Origin: an uncultured Porphyromonadaceae bacterium
GTDB lineage: Bacteria; Bacteroidota; Bacteroidia; Bacteroidales; Muribaculaceae
Assembly (NCBI GenBank): GCA_900551515.1
Contig: URWH01000050.1
Coordinates: 1 to 11,126 of the forward strand
DNA length: 11,126 nt
Direction: 5' to 3'
Part shown: positions 1 to 7,319 of the stretch, piece by piece
Layout of the letters: the number at the start of each line of letters is the position of its first letter
Position numbering within the stretch: the stretch's first letter is position 1
Notes under the pieces: generated by a model
What the model was told of the DNA's origin: nothing
Seen by the model: the letters and a program-made list of their open reading frames with translations, nothing else
Database searches by the model: none
Made by a program: the position numbers and the translations under genes

Positions 1-909
1 GCTCACAATCCGCAAGCCGTGGCTCATGGCTTCGAGGAGCACCATCGGGAAGCCTTCGTTGTGGGAGGAGAGGACGTAGAGGGCGGCGTTGGTGTAGAGC
101 TGGGTGAGGTCGTCGCCGGTGGTGTAGCCGGTAAACACGGTGCGGCCTTTCGTGTCGAGGCTTTTGAGCTTGTCGAGATAGGCCGGGTTGTGGTCGGCGG
201 CTCCTGCTATGGCGAGTTTTATGTCATCGTGAGAGGCTTCGTTGACGGCCTGAATCAGTGTGTCGAAGCCTTTTTCGGGCGTGAGGCGCCCTACGGCGAG
301 GATGTATTTGCCGGGGGTGAGACCGTGCTTCTCGAGGAATGCGGTCGATGTGCCGGGCGTGAAGGGGTTGATGCCGTTGGCGATGGCCGACGATTTGGCC
401 AGGACCTTCCCGGAATATTTGGCGCGCTGGAGAGGGCTGACGAAGATGATGCGGTTGGAGCATCCAAGCGCTATCTTCTCGCTCAGGCGGAGGATCATGC
501 GCGAGACCCGGCCCCATTTGGCGTGCTCATAGTTGGGGCTGTGGTAGGTGAGTACCACCTTCATGCCCATGAGGCGGATGAGGGGGGCGAACATGCCGGG
601 CCCGATGTTGTGGATGTTGACCACGTCGACGCGGTGAAGCATCAGATGGAGGCAGCTGATGAAGGTGTGCCAGACGGATTCGAAGCCGCTGATGCGCGTC
701 GAGGGGAGGTCGACGAACCGGAGGCCCCGAGGGGCGTCGGGCATCGAGGAGGCCTCGGTGAGGTAGGGCTTGCGGCGGTAGACGGTGCAGTCGTATTTTT
801 CCGCCAGACGCGGGATGAGCTGCAGGCAATGGCTCTCGACGCCTCCCTGAACGCCGGGGAAGCCGCGAATACCGATTACAGCCAGCTTTTTTCTTCCGTT
901 TTTCGGCAT
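1..909 (-). CDS. GT4-family glycosyltransferase, C-terminus cut by window edge
   Basis: This is a probable retaining GT-B glycosyltransferase that would add a sugar from a nucleotide donor to the growing lipid-linked repeat unit at the cytoplasmic membrane face. The 303 visible codons run without a stop to base 1, so the C-terminus is missing. The N-terminus carries a glycine-rich GIRGFPGVQGG segment (residues 13-23), like those of GT4 rhamnosyltransferase-type enzymes. A donor-domain motif GRLTPEKGFD lies at 207-216. An intact EX7E pair, E285 and E293, lies in the context EGFPMVLLE. The start at 909 is firm because an in-frame TAA sits directly upstream (912-910). The start lies only 10 bases after the stop of the radical SAM gene, so the two are probably cotranscribed. 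The gene is very G+C rich: 38 of 60 bases at 541-600. Acceptor and donor cannot be told from sequence. Confidence 0.9.
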   Translation of the reverse strand, partial: MPKNGRKKLAVIGIRGFPGVQGGVESHCLQLIPRLAEKYDCTVYRRKPYLTEASSMPDAPRGLRFVDLPSTRISGFESVWHTFISCLHLMLHRVDVVNIHNIGPGMFAPLIRLMGMKVVLTYHSPNYEHAKWGRVSRMILRLSEKIALGCSNRIIFVSPLQRAKYSGKVLAKSSAIANGINPFTPGTSTAFLEKHGLTPGKYILAVGRLTPEKGFDTLIQAVNEASHDDIKLAIAGAADHNPAYLDKLKSLDTKGRTVFTGYTTGDDLTQLYTNAALYVLSSHNEGFPMVLLEAMSHGLRIVS

Positions 910-919
910 TTAGAGTCGG

Positions 920-1927
920 TTAATCCCAGCAGATGTCTTTGCCGCGGCTGATGCGCCATTTGTTTTTTATGATCCACTTGATGGGGATCCAGGGGCGGCG
1001 TTTCATGTCGTGGCGTTCGGTGACGATGAAAGCGCAGTTGCGCTTGCAGTTCTTGACCATTTCGAGCGCCTTTTTGGCCTTGTCGGATGCCATGATCTCT
1101 TCAAACGACTGCTCCTTGATGTTGCCGATGATCCATTCTTCGCCCGAGCCGTTGCAGGGCGAGACGTTGCCCCAGGGGTCGATGAAGAAGAAGTCGGTGA
1201 GGGCGCCGCAAGCGGGGCGGTAGCCGCTTTCGTCGCCGCGCAGACGGCGGTGGATCGAGCGGTTGAAGAATGCGCGGCCGTAGTCCTTCAGACGGTTTTT
1301 CAGCCCGCGGCGTTTCGAAGTGAGGAGGGCTTTGACGAATAGCTCGTGCTGGGCGAGGGCGTCCTCACTGACGATCTGGTTGTCGTCCTTGTGGAAATAC
1401 CATGAGTTGTGGACCGTCGAGTTGCCGAGCTCGACGCCGAGGGCGGCGCACAGCTCATAGAGGTGCACGAGGTCTTTATAGTTGTCGGGCGAGATGACCA
1501 CCGAGAAACCGATGTTTTTGCATTTCGTCTTTTTGAGCTCGAGAATGGTGCGGAGGGCGTGGTCGAAGCCGTTGACCAGGCCGCGTTTCGAATCGTTGAT
1601 TTTCGGGAGGCCCTCGACGCTGACGCGGATGAGGATGTTGGGGTATTTGTTGGCGATCTCAACGATCTTTTCGGTGTTGTAGCCGTTGGTCGAGAGCTCG
1701 AGCAGTGATGCTTTGGGATACAGGATCTCAAAAATCTTGTCGATGTCTTTTCTGATAGTCGCTTCGCCGCCGGTGATGTTTATGCGCAGGCCGGCAGGGA
1801 GTTTCTTGTAGTATTCAGCGTCGATCTCTTCATCGGGCTTAGTCGGGAATTTCCAGATGTTGCACATGTTGCACTTCGCGTTGCAGCGAAATGTTGTGAT
1901 CAGGCTTCCTTGTACTATATTTTTCAT
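920..1927 (-). CDS. Radical SAM protein with twitch (short SPASM-like) domain
   Basis: This 335-residue cytoplasmic radical SAM enzyme has the CX3CX2C cluster motif at C15, C19 and C22, which binds a [4Fe-4S] cluster and SAM. A GGE motif follows at 53-55. The C-terminal region has C240, then CX12GX4C to C258, then C294 and C298. This gives four cysteines, enough for one auxiliary cluster, as in twitch-domain enzymes, and not the seven of a full SPASM domain. Known twitch enzymes include BtrN, which oxidises an aminocyclitol, so a sugar or sugar-nucleotide substrate is conceivable, but the reaction here is unknown. The ATG at 1927 follows a good promoter with a short leader. The downstream glycosyltransferase starts 10 bases after the TAA stop. 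No maturase partner or convincing peptide substrate is seen nearby. The radical SAM assignment is firm; the role is inference. Confidence 0.93.
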   Translation of the reverse strand: MKNIVQGSLITTFRCNAKCNMCNIWKFPTKPDEEIDAEYYKKLPAGLRINITGGEATIRKDIDKIFEILYPKASLLELSTNGYNTEKIVEIANKYPNILIRVSVEGLPKINDSKRGLVNGFDHALRTILELKKTKCKNIGFSVVISPDNYKDLVHLYELCAALGVELGNSTVHNSWYFHKDDNQIVSEDALAQHELFVKALLTSKRRGLKNRLKDYGRAFFNRSIHRRLRGDESGYRPACGALTDFFFIDPWGNVSPCNGSGEEWIIGNIKEQSFEEIMASDKAKKALEMVKNCKRNCAFIVTERHDMKRRPWIPIKWIIKNKWRISRGKDICWD

Positions 1928-1951
1928 AACATTTTAATTTCGAAACTTATG

Positions 1952-1983
1952 CAAAGATAAATATAATTGTTAGAAAATGCAAT
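1952..1983 (-). promoter_or_regulatory. Bacteroidetes-type promoter for the radical SAM gene
   Basis: On the minus strand TATCTTTG (1959-1952) matches the TAnnTTTG -7 box of the Bacteroidetes primary sigma factor exactly. ATTG (1983-1980) lies 20 bases upstream and approximates the TTTG -33 element. Transcription would begin about 15-20 bases before the ATG at 1927. This implies that the radical SAM and GT4 pair can be transcribed separately from the main polysaccharide operon. The call rests on consensus matching only. Confidence 0.6.
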
Positions 1984-2081
1984 TTTGCAGGGCGCTGATG
2001 GACTGCAATGTTAAAATACTGTAATTATTTAGTGGGTTTAATAGACGAATAGCCTAAAAATATAGATGAACGGCGTGTCGG

Positions 2082-2113
2082 CCGGATGCGGTCAGTCGCG
2101 TTCGTCATGCCGG
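2082..2113 (-). terminator. Imperfect hairpin after the glycosyltransferase stop, possible terminator
   Basis: Read on the minus strand, CCGGCATGACG (2113-2103) can pair with CGCATCCGG (2090-2082). This gives nine base pairs with two single-base bulges and a 12-base loop. It starts about 20 bases past the TAG stop at 2134. The nearest T-rich run (TATATTTTTA, about 2062-2053) lies some 20 bases beyond the stem, so it is not a classic intrinsic terminator. It could be a weak terminator or a 3' end-processing structure. Confidence 0.3.
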
Positions 2114-2133
2114 TGTGCGATGAAGGCGACAGC

Positions 2134-3108
2134 CTATGGCACGAATCCTCTGATGATTTCCTCGATCCGGCTCACATAGGCGGCCTCGTTGCATTCGCCG
2201 GTGACGAACCGGTGAAACTCGCAGGCTTTCTTCAATGCCGCGCCGGGATCGTCGAAGATGTCGCGGATTGTCGAGGCCCATAGTTCGGCATCGTTCGACG
2301 GCAGGAGATAGCCGCGGTCGGGAGTGAGATATTCACTCGTGGTGACGGTGTAGGTGGATATGATGGGCTTCTTGTAGCCGGCGGCCTGAAACATGGTGAT
2401 GAGCCCGGCGGGTGCATCGGTAGTCACGGGCATGCAGATCACGGAGGCGCGGCTCATGCGGTCGACGAATGTGTCCATCGGCACTTCGTGGAGCGCTTCG
2501 ACGTTTTCGGGCATCTTATGTTCGAATTCGCTGTAACGGTCGTCGGGCATGATGAAGCAGAAATGGCGTTCGGGCATGATGCGCGCCAGCGTAACCATCA
2601 TCTCCCAGTCGCGCGAGTTGCGTCCGCCGCAGAACACCGAACCGTCGCACTCGCGGAGCATGGCGGGGTCGGGCTCATAGGAATCGTAGTAGACGTCGCG
2701 CAGCAGCGGATAGTCTATATCCAGTCCGAGCTTACGGTTGAACCACTGCTGATAGGCCTTTGATGTTACAGTGGTGTGAAACCACGGCGACCTGACGGCA
2801 TGACGGTAGAGGGTGCTTGCGAGGCGGTTTTTGGCCGTGGGCTTGTCCTTGAGCAACAGGTTGATGCCGAGGATGTGACGGCGGCGGAATGTCAGATAGC
2901 CGATTAGCAGGCACAGGATGCCCTGGAAGTCGTAGAGGCTAACGATCACGTCACCCTTTCGGCTCTGGCGCATGGCTTTCCATGCGCCGGCCAGCCACGT
3001 GAAATATTTGCGGTTTTTCTGGGGCGAATACACTTTGCGGCAGGGCATCGTCATGCGCTCTGCCACAAAGGGATAGCCTTCGGGGGTGTCGTGAAGGATC
3101 AGGATCAT
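2134..3108 (-). CDS. GT-B type glycosyltransferase with non-canonical EX7E region
   Basis: This 324-residue soluble protein is probably a sugar transferase for the repeat unit. It is short for a GT4 enzyme. FCGGRNSRDW (159-168) matches the start of a donor-binding domain. The segment ending QAAGYKKPII (241-250) sits where GT4 enzymes carry the second EX7E glutamate and the following helix. There the expected glutamates are replaced: Q241 stands at the second position and P233 eight residues earlier. From memory, related bacterial glycosyltransferases can have glutamine here, so activity is not ruled out. The ATG at 3108 overlaps the TGA stop of the co-polymerase gene as ATGA, which indicates translational coupling. 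It is the last gene before the 206-base gap. Donor and acceptor are unknown, and family membership is less certain than for the other glycosyltransferases here. Confidence 0.8.
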   Translation of the reverse strand: MILILHDTPEGYPFVAERMTMPCRKVYSPQKNRKYFTWLAGAWKAMRQSRKGDVIVSLYDFQGILCLLIGYLTFRRRHILGINLLLKDKPTAKNRLASTLYRHAVRSPWFHTTVTSKAYQQWFNRKLGLDIDYPLLRDVYYDSYEPDPAMLRECDGSVFCGGRNSRDWEMMVTLARIMPERHFCFIMPDDRYSEFEHKMPENVEALHEVPMDTFVDRMSRASVICMPVTTDAPAGLITMFQAAGYKKPIISTYTVTTSEYLTPDRGYLLPSNDAELWASTIRDIFDDPGAALKKACEFHRFVTGECNEAAYVSRIEEIIRGFVP

Positions 3109-5138
3109 TTACGTCCGTCGATGATGGTGAACACCTTGTCGGCGGTCTGTCCGCGGAGCGTCTGCTTGAGGCTCTTGCGTTTGATCTTGCCGGCGGGGAG
3201 GGTGACGAGGAGAGCGGCATTGTCGGCGTCGACGAGGTTTTCCACGTCGCACACATCGTCAGGCTCGGGCACGGTGACCATGACGAAATCGTTTGTCGAG
3301 AGGGCAGTCTTGATGCGGTCGGCCGTGTCGGGTGTCAGCACCGCGTTGTTGTCGGGCAGGCCGTTGATCAGTTCCACCGAGCGGCCGATAGCCGTGAGCG
3401 AGTCGGCGAAGGTCTGGCCGAGCGAAGCCGTGTCGCCTAACGGCGCGAAGAAGAGCAGCCGTCGCGCGGGGTCGGCCGTGATGAGCGTGCGCATGCGCCG
3501 CATATCCTCGCTGTCGCCGCAGTATTTCACCGCATTGTCATCGATGCCCATGAACGCCAAGTCCATCGGATCCTTCACCTTCCGCGAATAGAGCATAATC
3601 ATTATGGTGAGAGCTACGCAGCATATAATGGCCAGCACAAACATGATTGCCGGAACCAGAAGCTTTTTCAGCAGGCCGGCTTGCTTGACTACGTAGGCTT
3701 CCTGGAACACGAAACCGATGTTGGTCGTTGAATAGAGCTGTAGCACGGAATTCTCACGCTGACTCACGAGATATTGATACAATTGGTTCTGATACTCCTT
3801 GTCGCGCAGCAGGTTGGTGAATTCGAGCTGGTAGTCGGGATATTCATCGAGACGACCCTTAGCGGTGGATGCCAAATTCTGCTGATGCTGCATGTCGGCT
3901 CTCGCTTTGGCGATCATTTTTGTGGAGTTCTCGATGATGAGGTTGCGCAGCTCCTCGATCTTTTCGTTGAGGATGCGGAGCGCCTCGTTGTCCTCGGTGC
4001 CCGAACGGCGCAGCTCGCGGCGAGCCTGGATGGCACCGTTGAAAGCTCCGATGTTGGGGTCGTTGAGCGATTCCATCTGCGGGATGACCACGTCGTCGTC
4101 GAGCTTGTTGCGCAGTATGTCGAGTATCGTCTCATAGTAGGCGATATTGTAATTGGCAGTCTGAATGGTCGTTTTGGTGCTGACAGCCTCGTTGACAAGG
4201 AGATCAAGCTCCGAGTCGATGCCCATCAGCTCGTTGTCGCGCTGATAGTCCGACACCTTTTTCTCTTCCTCCTGAAGAATCTTGAATGTCTCGGCGATTC
4301 GCTCGTCGTAGTACTTGATAGATGCTTTTGACGCTTCATGCAGGCGGTCGAGGCGTTTGGCGTTGTATTCGGTCATCACGCCGTTGACAATCGCTTTGCC
4401 GAGTTCGGAGTTGGCATAGCTGAGATCAACGTTGATGATGTCCGACAATTTTGTTGCAACTTCGACATCAAGGGTCTTATGCAGTGCTCGTGCAGCCAGT
4501 TCATTGCTTGTTATGCTGACGCTAATCTTACGGAAGGGCGATGATTTCAGGAGGCCGGTCGGCATTATCTGCAGGGACCCGTAGCAAGTTTCAAGCATGT
4601 AAGGCAGAGTTACGGCCTTGACTTCCTTGATGGTGGAGTTGAAAAAGCCTTCTGATGCTACGATGTCGGCTTTACCATCGTCGGCAAGTGTGATCTTAAG
4701 GTTGAATGAAACTTTAAGCGAGTCGAAATACTCAACAGGAGCCTCCACCTTTACAGGTGTGTCTTTATAGAGCATCACTTTATCGCCTTCGCGATCCTTG
4801 CCTATATACGTGCGGTTGAGGCCGAGAGTGCGCACGGTGCGGAGCATTACATCGTAGCTGTCGAGAATGAGAATTTCGTTGTCGACTGTCGAGGCCGAGA
4901 AGCCGCCCACGGAGAATGTCTTCATCATCTGGGCTATGCCGCCGCCTTTGTTGTCGGAATCATAGCCTATCTCACCGATAAGCATCTGGCCCTGAATGTC
5001 GTATTTCGGAAGGCCGCGGAAGCCGATCCAGCAGCCTGCAGCGGTGAAAAGGACAATAATAGCCAAAAGAACCCATTTGCATTGTCGGATGGCTCTCAGA
5101 AACCGACGCATGTCAATCTTACTTTCTTGCTGTTGCAT
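3105..5138 (-). CDS. Wzz/GumC-like polysaccharide co-polymerase with degenerate BY-kinase-like tail
   Basis: This 677-residue inner-membrane protein should control chain length and bridge the Wzy polymerase to the Wza exporter. A short cytoplasmic start precedes membrane segment 1 (about 21-40). A long periplasmic region follows, with charged, heptad-like stretches from about 265 to 460 that suggest coiled coil. Membrane segment 2 is about 491-517. The cytoplasmic tail (about 545-677) aligns by eye with a BY-kinase fold. RRMRTLI (547-553) corresponds to the entry helix, FFAPLGDTASLGQTFADSL (563-581) to the P-loop region, SVELING (587-593) to Walker A' and DFVMVTVPEP (617-626) to Walker B. The P-loop lysine and GKS/T are absent, and no tyrosine follows Y539, so kinase activity is unlikely. 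The start lies 3 bases after the polymerase stop, behind an A-rich leader. The stop overlaps the next glycosyltransferase start (ATGA). Confidence 0.9.
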   Translation of the reverse strand: MQQQESKIDMRRFLRAIRQCKWVLLAIIVLFTAAGCWIGFRGLPKYDIQGQMLIGEIGYDSDNKGGGIAQMMKTFSVGGFSASTVDNEILILDSYDVMLRTVRTLGLNRTYIGKDREGDKVMLYKDTPVKVEAPVEYFDSLKVSFNLKITLADDGKADIVASEGFFNSTIKEVKAVTLPYMLETCYGSLQIMPTGLLKSSPFRKISVSITSNELAARALHKTLDVEVATKLSDIINVDLSYANSELGKAIVNGVMTEYNAKRLDRLHEASKASIKYYDERIAETFKILQEEEKKVSDYQRDNELMGIDSELDLLVNEAVSTKTTIQTANYNIAYYETILDILRNKLDDDVVIPQMESLNDPNIGAFNGAIQARRELRRSGTEDNEALRILNEKIEELRNLIIENSTKMIAKARADMQHQQNLASTAKGRLDEYPDYQLEFTNLLRDKEYQNQLYQYLVSQRENSVLQLYSTTNIGFVFQEAYVVKQAGLLKKLLVPAIMFVLAIICCVALTIMIMLYSRKVKDPMDLAFMGIDDNAVKYCGDSEDMRRMRTLITADPARRLLFFAPLGDTASLGQTFADSLTAIGRSVELINGLPDNNAVLTPDTADRIKTALSTNDFVMVTVPEPDDVCDVENLVDADNAALLVTLPAGKIKRKSLKQTLRGQTADKVFTIIDGRK

Positions 5139-5141
5139 ATC

Positions 5142-6440
5142 TTATATTTTTATTTTTTTTGATCTGATGGATTGGCCTATTTTTATAGGGATGCCGTAAG
5201 AAGTTTCGGCGATATCATTTTTCTGTTGCTTTAATCGGATTCCGGGTATGCACACAAGCCCCAGCAATATCATCACGACAAATCCGCAGTTGCCTGTCAG
5301 AGTGGCGGATGCGATGCTTTCTATCATGATAAACAGAATTATTATCGATCCGATAATGAATTCATATCTGTAGCGGGAGGCATTGCGGCGTATCATGATG
5401 CGAAGGTATTCATAAATCCAGACCCAGAAATAAGTGAACAAAATGACTCCGACTACTCCAAACTGAGCCAATACCGGGAAAAAGGTGTCGCAAATAAAAT
5501 TGAAATCGAGATTAGGCGCAAGGCCATGAACCTTGTCTATGCCATATTCATAGTAGACGTTAGAATAATCAAGCGCAGAGCCGGCTGTGGCAAACGAAGC
5601 GAGTCCGGTTCCGAAGGGAAAATAGTCGAAAAGGATTTGAAATCCGGTAATATACAATACCGGGCGTGCAAACGATTCGATCTGTGTCGGATCGAAAGTC
5701 TCGTTTTCGCCCATGATGAAGTAATATTGTATTTTATGCCAAGAAACGGCTAAGACAATGATGAATAGCGCAATAAGACCGATGGCGTGCTTCAGATTGA
5801 AATGCCTCATGATGCCTGGCTTATAGAGGAAGAAGAAGAAAACCACGAATATGTAGATGCCGTAGTATTTGGCGCGTAGACACAGCAGCCCGCTTGATAT
5901 GATGATAAAGACGAGGCGCAGGTCGCGGTGGCTTACCTCTCCGTTTTCGTCGATGCAGCAATAGAGGTAGAAAAGGGCGGAGATCAGAATGATGATGCCT
6001 GAATAGGTGGGGTGGAACACTATTGCGGCGGTGACGGTATCGCCTAATACCAGAGCTATGGCCAATAATACCGAATTGAAAAGCGCGATGCCTTTTATGA
6101 ATTTACGGTCGATGTCGTTGAATTTCGGCTTGATTGCAAGGATAACGGCAACCGGCACATATGGCTTTAATTCGACTATGAAATCGAAAACGATGGCTCG
6201 CGGAGTGTTGAAATGAACGAAAGTGAAGCTGTAGATGAAATAGAAAATCATCAGCCCCAGCAGTGTCCACAAAAACGTGTAGTCTTTCCATCTGTTGTTT
6301 GCAATGCAATCAAAAACACCTACGACGAGAAACAATTCAGATAAGAATTCGTCGATCGATGTAAGATATTGCACTGCCGGAATCATGGTTATGAATCCGG
6401 CAATGATGAGATAGACGGTTATGCGGTCGAGCCTAAGCAT
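5142..6440 (-). CDS. wzy: Wzy-like O-antigen/capsule repeat-unit polymerase
   Basis: This 432-residue integral inner-membrane protein has about 11-12 hydrophobic segments and no soluble catalytic domain, typical of Wzy polymerases, which join flipped repeat units on the periplasmic side. A long loop between about 236 and 317 follows the ninth segment. It contains a conserved-looking arginine (R259, in SFARPVLY) and a PFGTGLASF stretch (275-283), like the R...P.G.G pattern of the O-antigen polymerase/ligase superfamily. A frame opening three bases earlier would start at TTG (6443). The ATG at 6440 is preferred, leaving a 15-base gap after the exporter gene. It ends 3 bases before the co-polymerase start. 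The gene is A+T rich (22 of 60 G+C at 5701-5760), as is usual for wzy. A WaaL-type ligase is the main alternative, but the position between exporter and co-polymerase favours polymerase. Confidence 0.85.
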   Translation of the reverse strand: MLRLDRITVYLIIAGFITMIPAVQYLTSIDEFLSELFLVVGVFDCIANNRWKDYTFLWTLLGLMIFYFIYSFTFVHFNTPRAIVFDFIVELKPYVPVAVILAIKPKFNDIDRKFIKGIALFNSVLLAIALVLGDTVTAAIVFHPTYSGIIILISALFYLYCCIDENGEVSHRDLRLVFIIISSGLLCLRAKYYGIYIFVVFFFFLYKPGIMRHFNLKHAIGLIALFIIVLAVSWHKIQYYFIMGENETFDPTQIESFARPVLYITGFQILFDYFPFGTGLASFATAGSALDYSNVYYEYGIDKVHGLAPNLDFNFICDTFFPVLAQFGVVGVILFTYFWVWIYEYLRIMIRRNASRYRYEFIIGSIIILFIMIESIASATLTGNCGFVVMILLGLVCIPGIRLKQQKNDIAETSYGIPIKIGQSIRSKKIKI

Positions 6441-6455
6441 CAAGACAACTGTTGA

Positions 6456-7259
6456 TTATTTTATGGTCAATGCAATAACGAGTGAGATTATACTTGCCGA
6501 AATACCTACGATTGTTGAAACGACCGAAAGTTTGTAGGCACTGTTCTGATTGTATTTAGAGTTGTCTTGTTTGATTTCATTGGGCTCTACGACCACAACA
6601 TCGTTGTTCTGCAACCAGAAGTACGGCGATTTGGTTATGTCGGAACTGCGAAGGTTGAGGCGGCCGTATTCGATCTGTCCGTCGGCGGTGCGACGCATCA
6701 CCATGATGTTGTCACGTTTGGCATAATCCGTGAGGTCGCCGCAGTCGCCGAGCGCGTTTAGTATGCTGTAACGGTCGGCTGAAGTGATAATTGTGCGAGG
6801 AGAGCCGACTTCGCCGATCACGGTGATGCTATAACCTCTCATGGTCACGCTGACAGTCGGATCCTTGACATATTCGCTGATTCGCTTCTCGAGATAGTCC
6901 TTCAGCTCGTAGGTGGTCATGCCTGCCACATGGATGGTGCCGAGCACGGGAAAGTCGATATCGCCTTTATTGTCAATTTCGTAGGTCTTGATCTGAGGCG
7001 AAGTGGTGGTCTCGGTGGTACCGCGTCCCGCTACGTTTGTGTAGGGGAGGTTGAACATGGCCGAAGCCTGAGGCACTGATGAGGTGACGGTGATGATCAG
7101 CTCGTTTTCCGGCTCGAGCTTGTTGGTGTGTTGCGGAGTGGCCAGAGTGCCGGCTTGTGAATCTTTGATATCCTCAAAATAAGCGAGGTCATGTTTGGTC
7201 TTGCAAGATGAGAAAGCGATTGTTGCAGCAAGGGCTATGATGATTGAAGCAGATTTCAT
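6456..7259 (-). CDS. wza: Wza-like polysaccharide export outer-membrane lipoprotein
   Basis: This 267-residue export protein should form the outer-membrane/periplasmic channel for the finished polymer. A signal peptide with an FSSC lipobox puts the lipidated cysteine at residue 19, indicating a lipoprotein. The polysaccharide-export domain spans about 46-139, including KLEPENELIITV (47-58) and DFPVLGTIHVAGMT (102-115). An SLBB-like domain follows (about 143-229, beginning YSITVIGEVGSP). The protein ends with a strongly hydrophobic segment (about 244-266) and LTIK. It is shorter than E. coli Wza (379 residues) and has only one clear SLBB domain, which fits the short Bacteroidetes type. The ATG at 7259 lies 60 bases after the GT2 stop, and no convincing promoter was found in that gap. 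The polymerase gene follows after 15 bases. Confidence 0.93.
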   Translation of the reverse strand: MKSASIIIALAATIAFSSCKTKHDLAYFEDIKDSQAGTLATPQHTNKLEPENELIITVTSSVPQASAMFNLPYTNVAGRGTTETTTSPQIKTYEIDNKGDIDFPVLGTIHVAGMTTYELKDYLEKRISEYVKDPTVSVTMRGYSITVIGEVGSPRTIITSADRYSILNALGDCGDLTDYAKRDNIMVMRRTADGQIEYGRLNLRSSDITKSPYFWLQNNDVVVVEPNEIKQDNSKYNQNSAYKLSVVSTIVGISASIISLVIALTIK

Positions 7260-7319
7260 GTGACGATTGATTTCTTAAATAACGTGAAAGGGTTGGGTTT
7301 AGTATAAACAATCTTGAGT

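Larger units (their letters stand above)
1928..2133. other. 206-base intergenic gap between two glycan gene groups
   Basis: This is the largest gap in the window. It separates the stop of the 2134-3108 glycosyltransferase from the radical SAM start. Its left part is A+T rich and holds the promoter at 1952-1983 with several TGCAA/TTGCA pentamers around it. Its right part is G+C rich and holds an imperfect hairpin at 2082-2113. A 27-codon minus-strand frame (2108-2025) is present but has no recognisable features. No tRNA or other RNA gene is seen. Confidence 0.7.

Noticed and set aside
19..951. 310-residue plus-strand open frame
   Set aside because: It lies antisense to a glycosyltransferase with intact GT4 motifs, and its low-complexity G/E/V-rich translation is what G+C-rich antisense frames give.
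2025..2108. 27-codon minus-strand frame as a possible precursor peptide for the radical SAM enzyme
   Set aside because: It has no cysteine and no visible leader/core pattern, and it overlaps the hairpin; a frame of this length is expected by chance.
1928..2133. Invertible promoter of the kind that switches Bacteroides capsule loci
   Set aside because: The only repeats flanking the promoter are short A/T-rich matches (ATTTTAA/TTAAAAT, 7 bases), too short and of too low complexity, and no recombinase gene is visible.
2066..2179. 37-codon plus-strand frame with four cysteines
   Set aside because: It runs antisense into the end of the 2134-3108 glycosyltransferase and has no promoter or start context, so it is most likely chance.
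3774..4331. 185-residue plus-strand open frame
   Set aside because: It is antisense to the helical periplasmic part of the co-polymerase and has no recognisable motif or start context.
7260..7319. Promoter in the 60-base gap before the exporter gene
   Set aside because: No TAnnTTTG box with a suitably spaced TTTG was found on the minus strand; read-through from the upstream gene is simpler.
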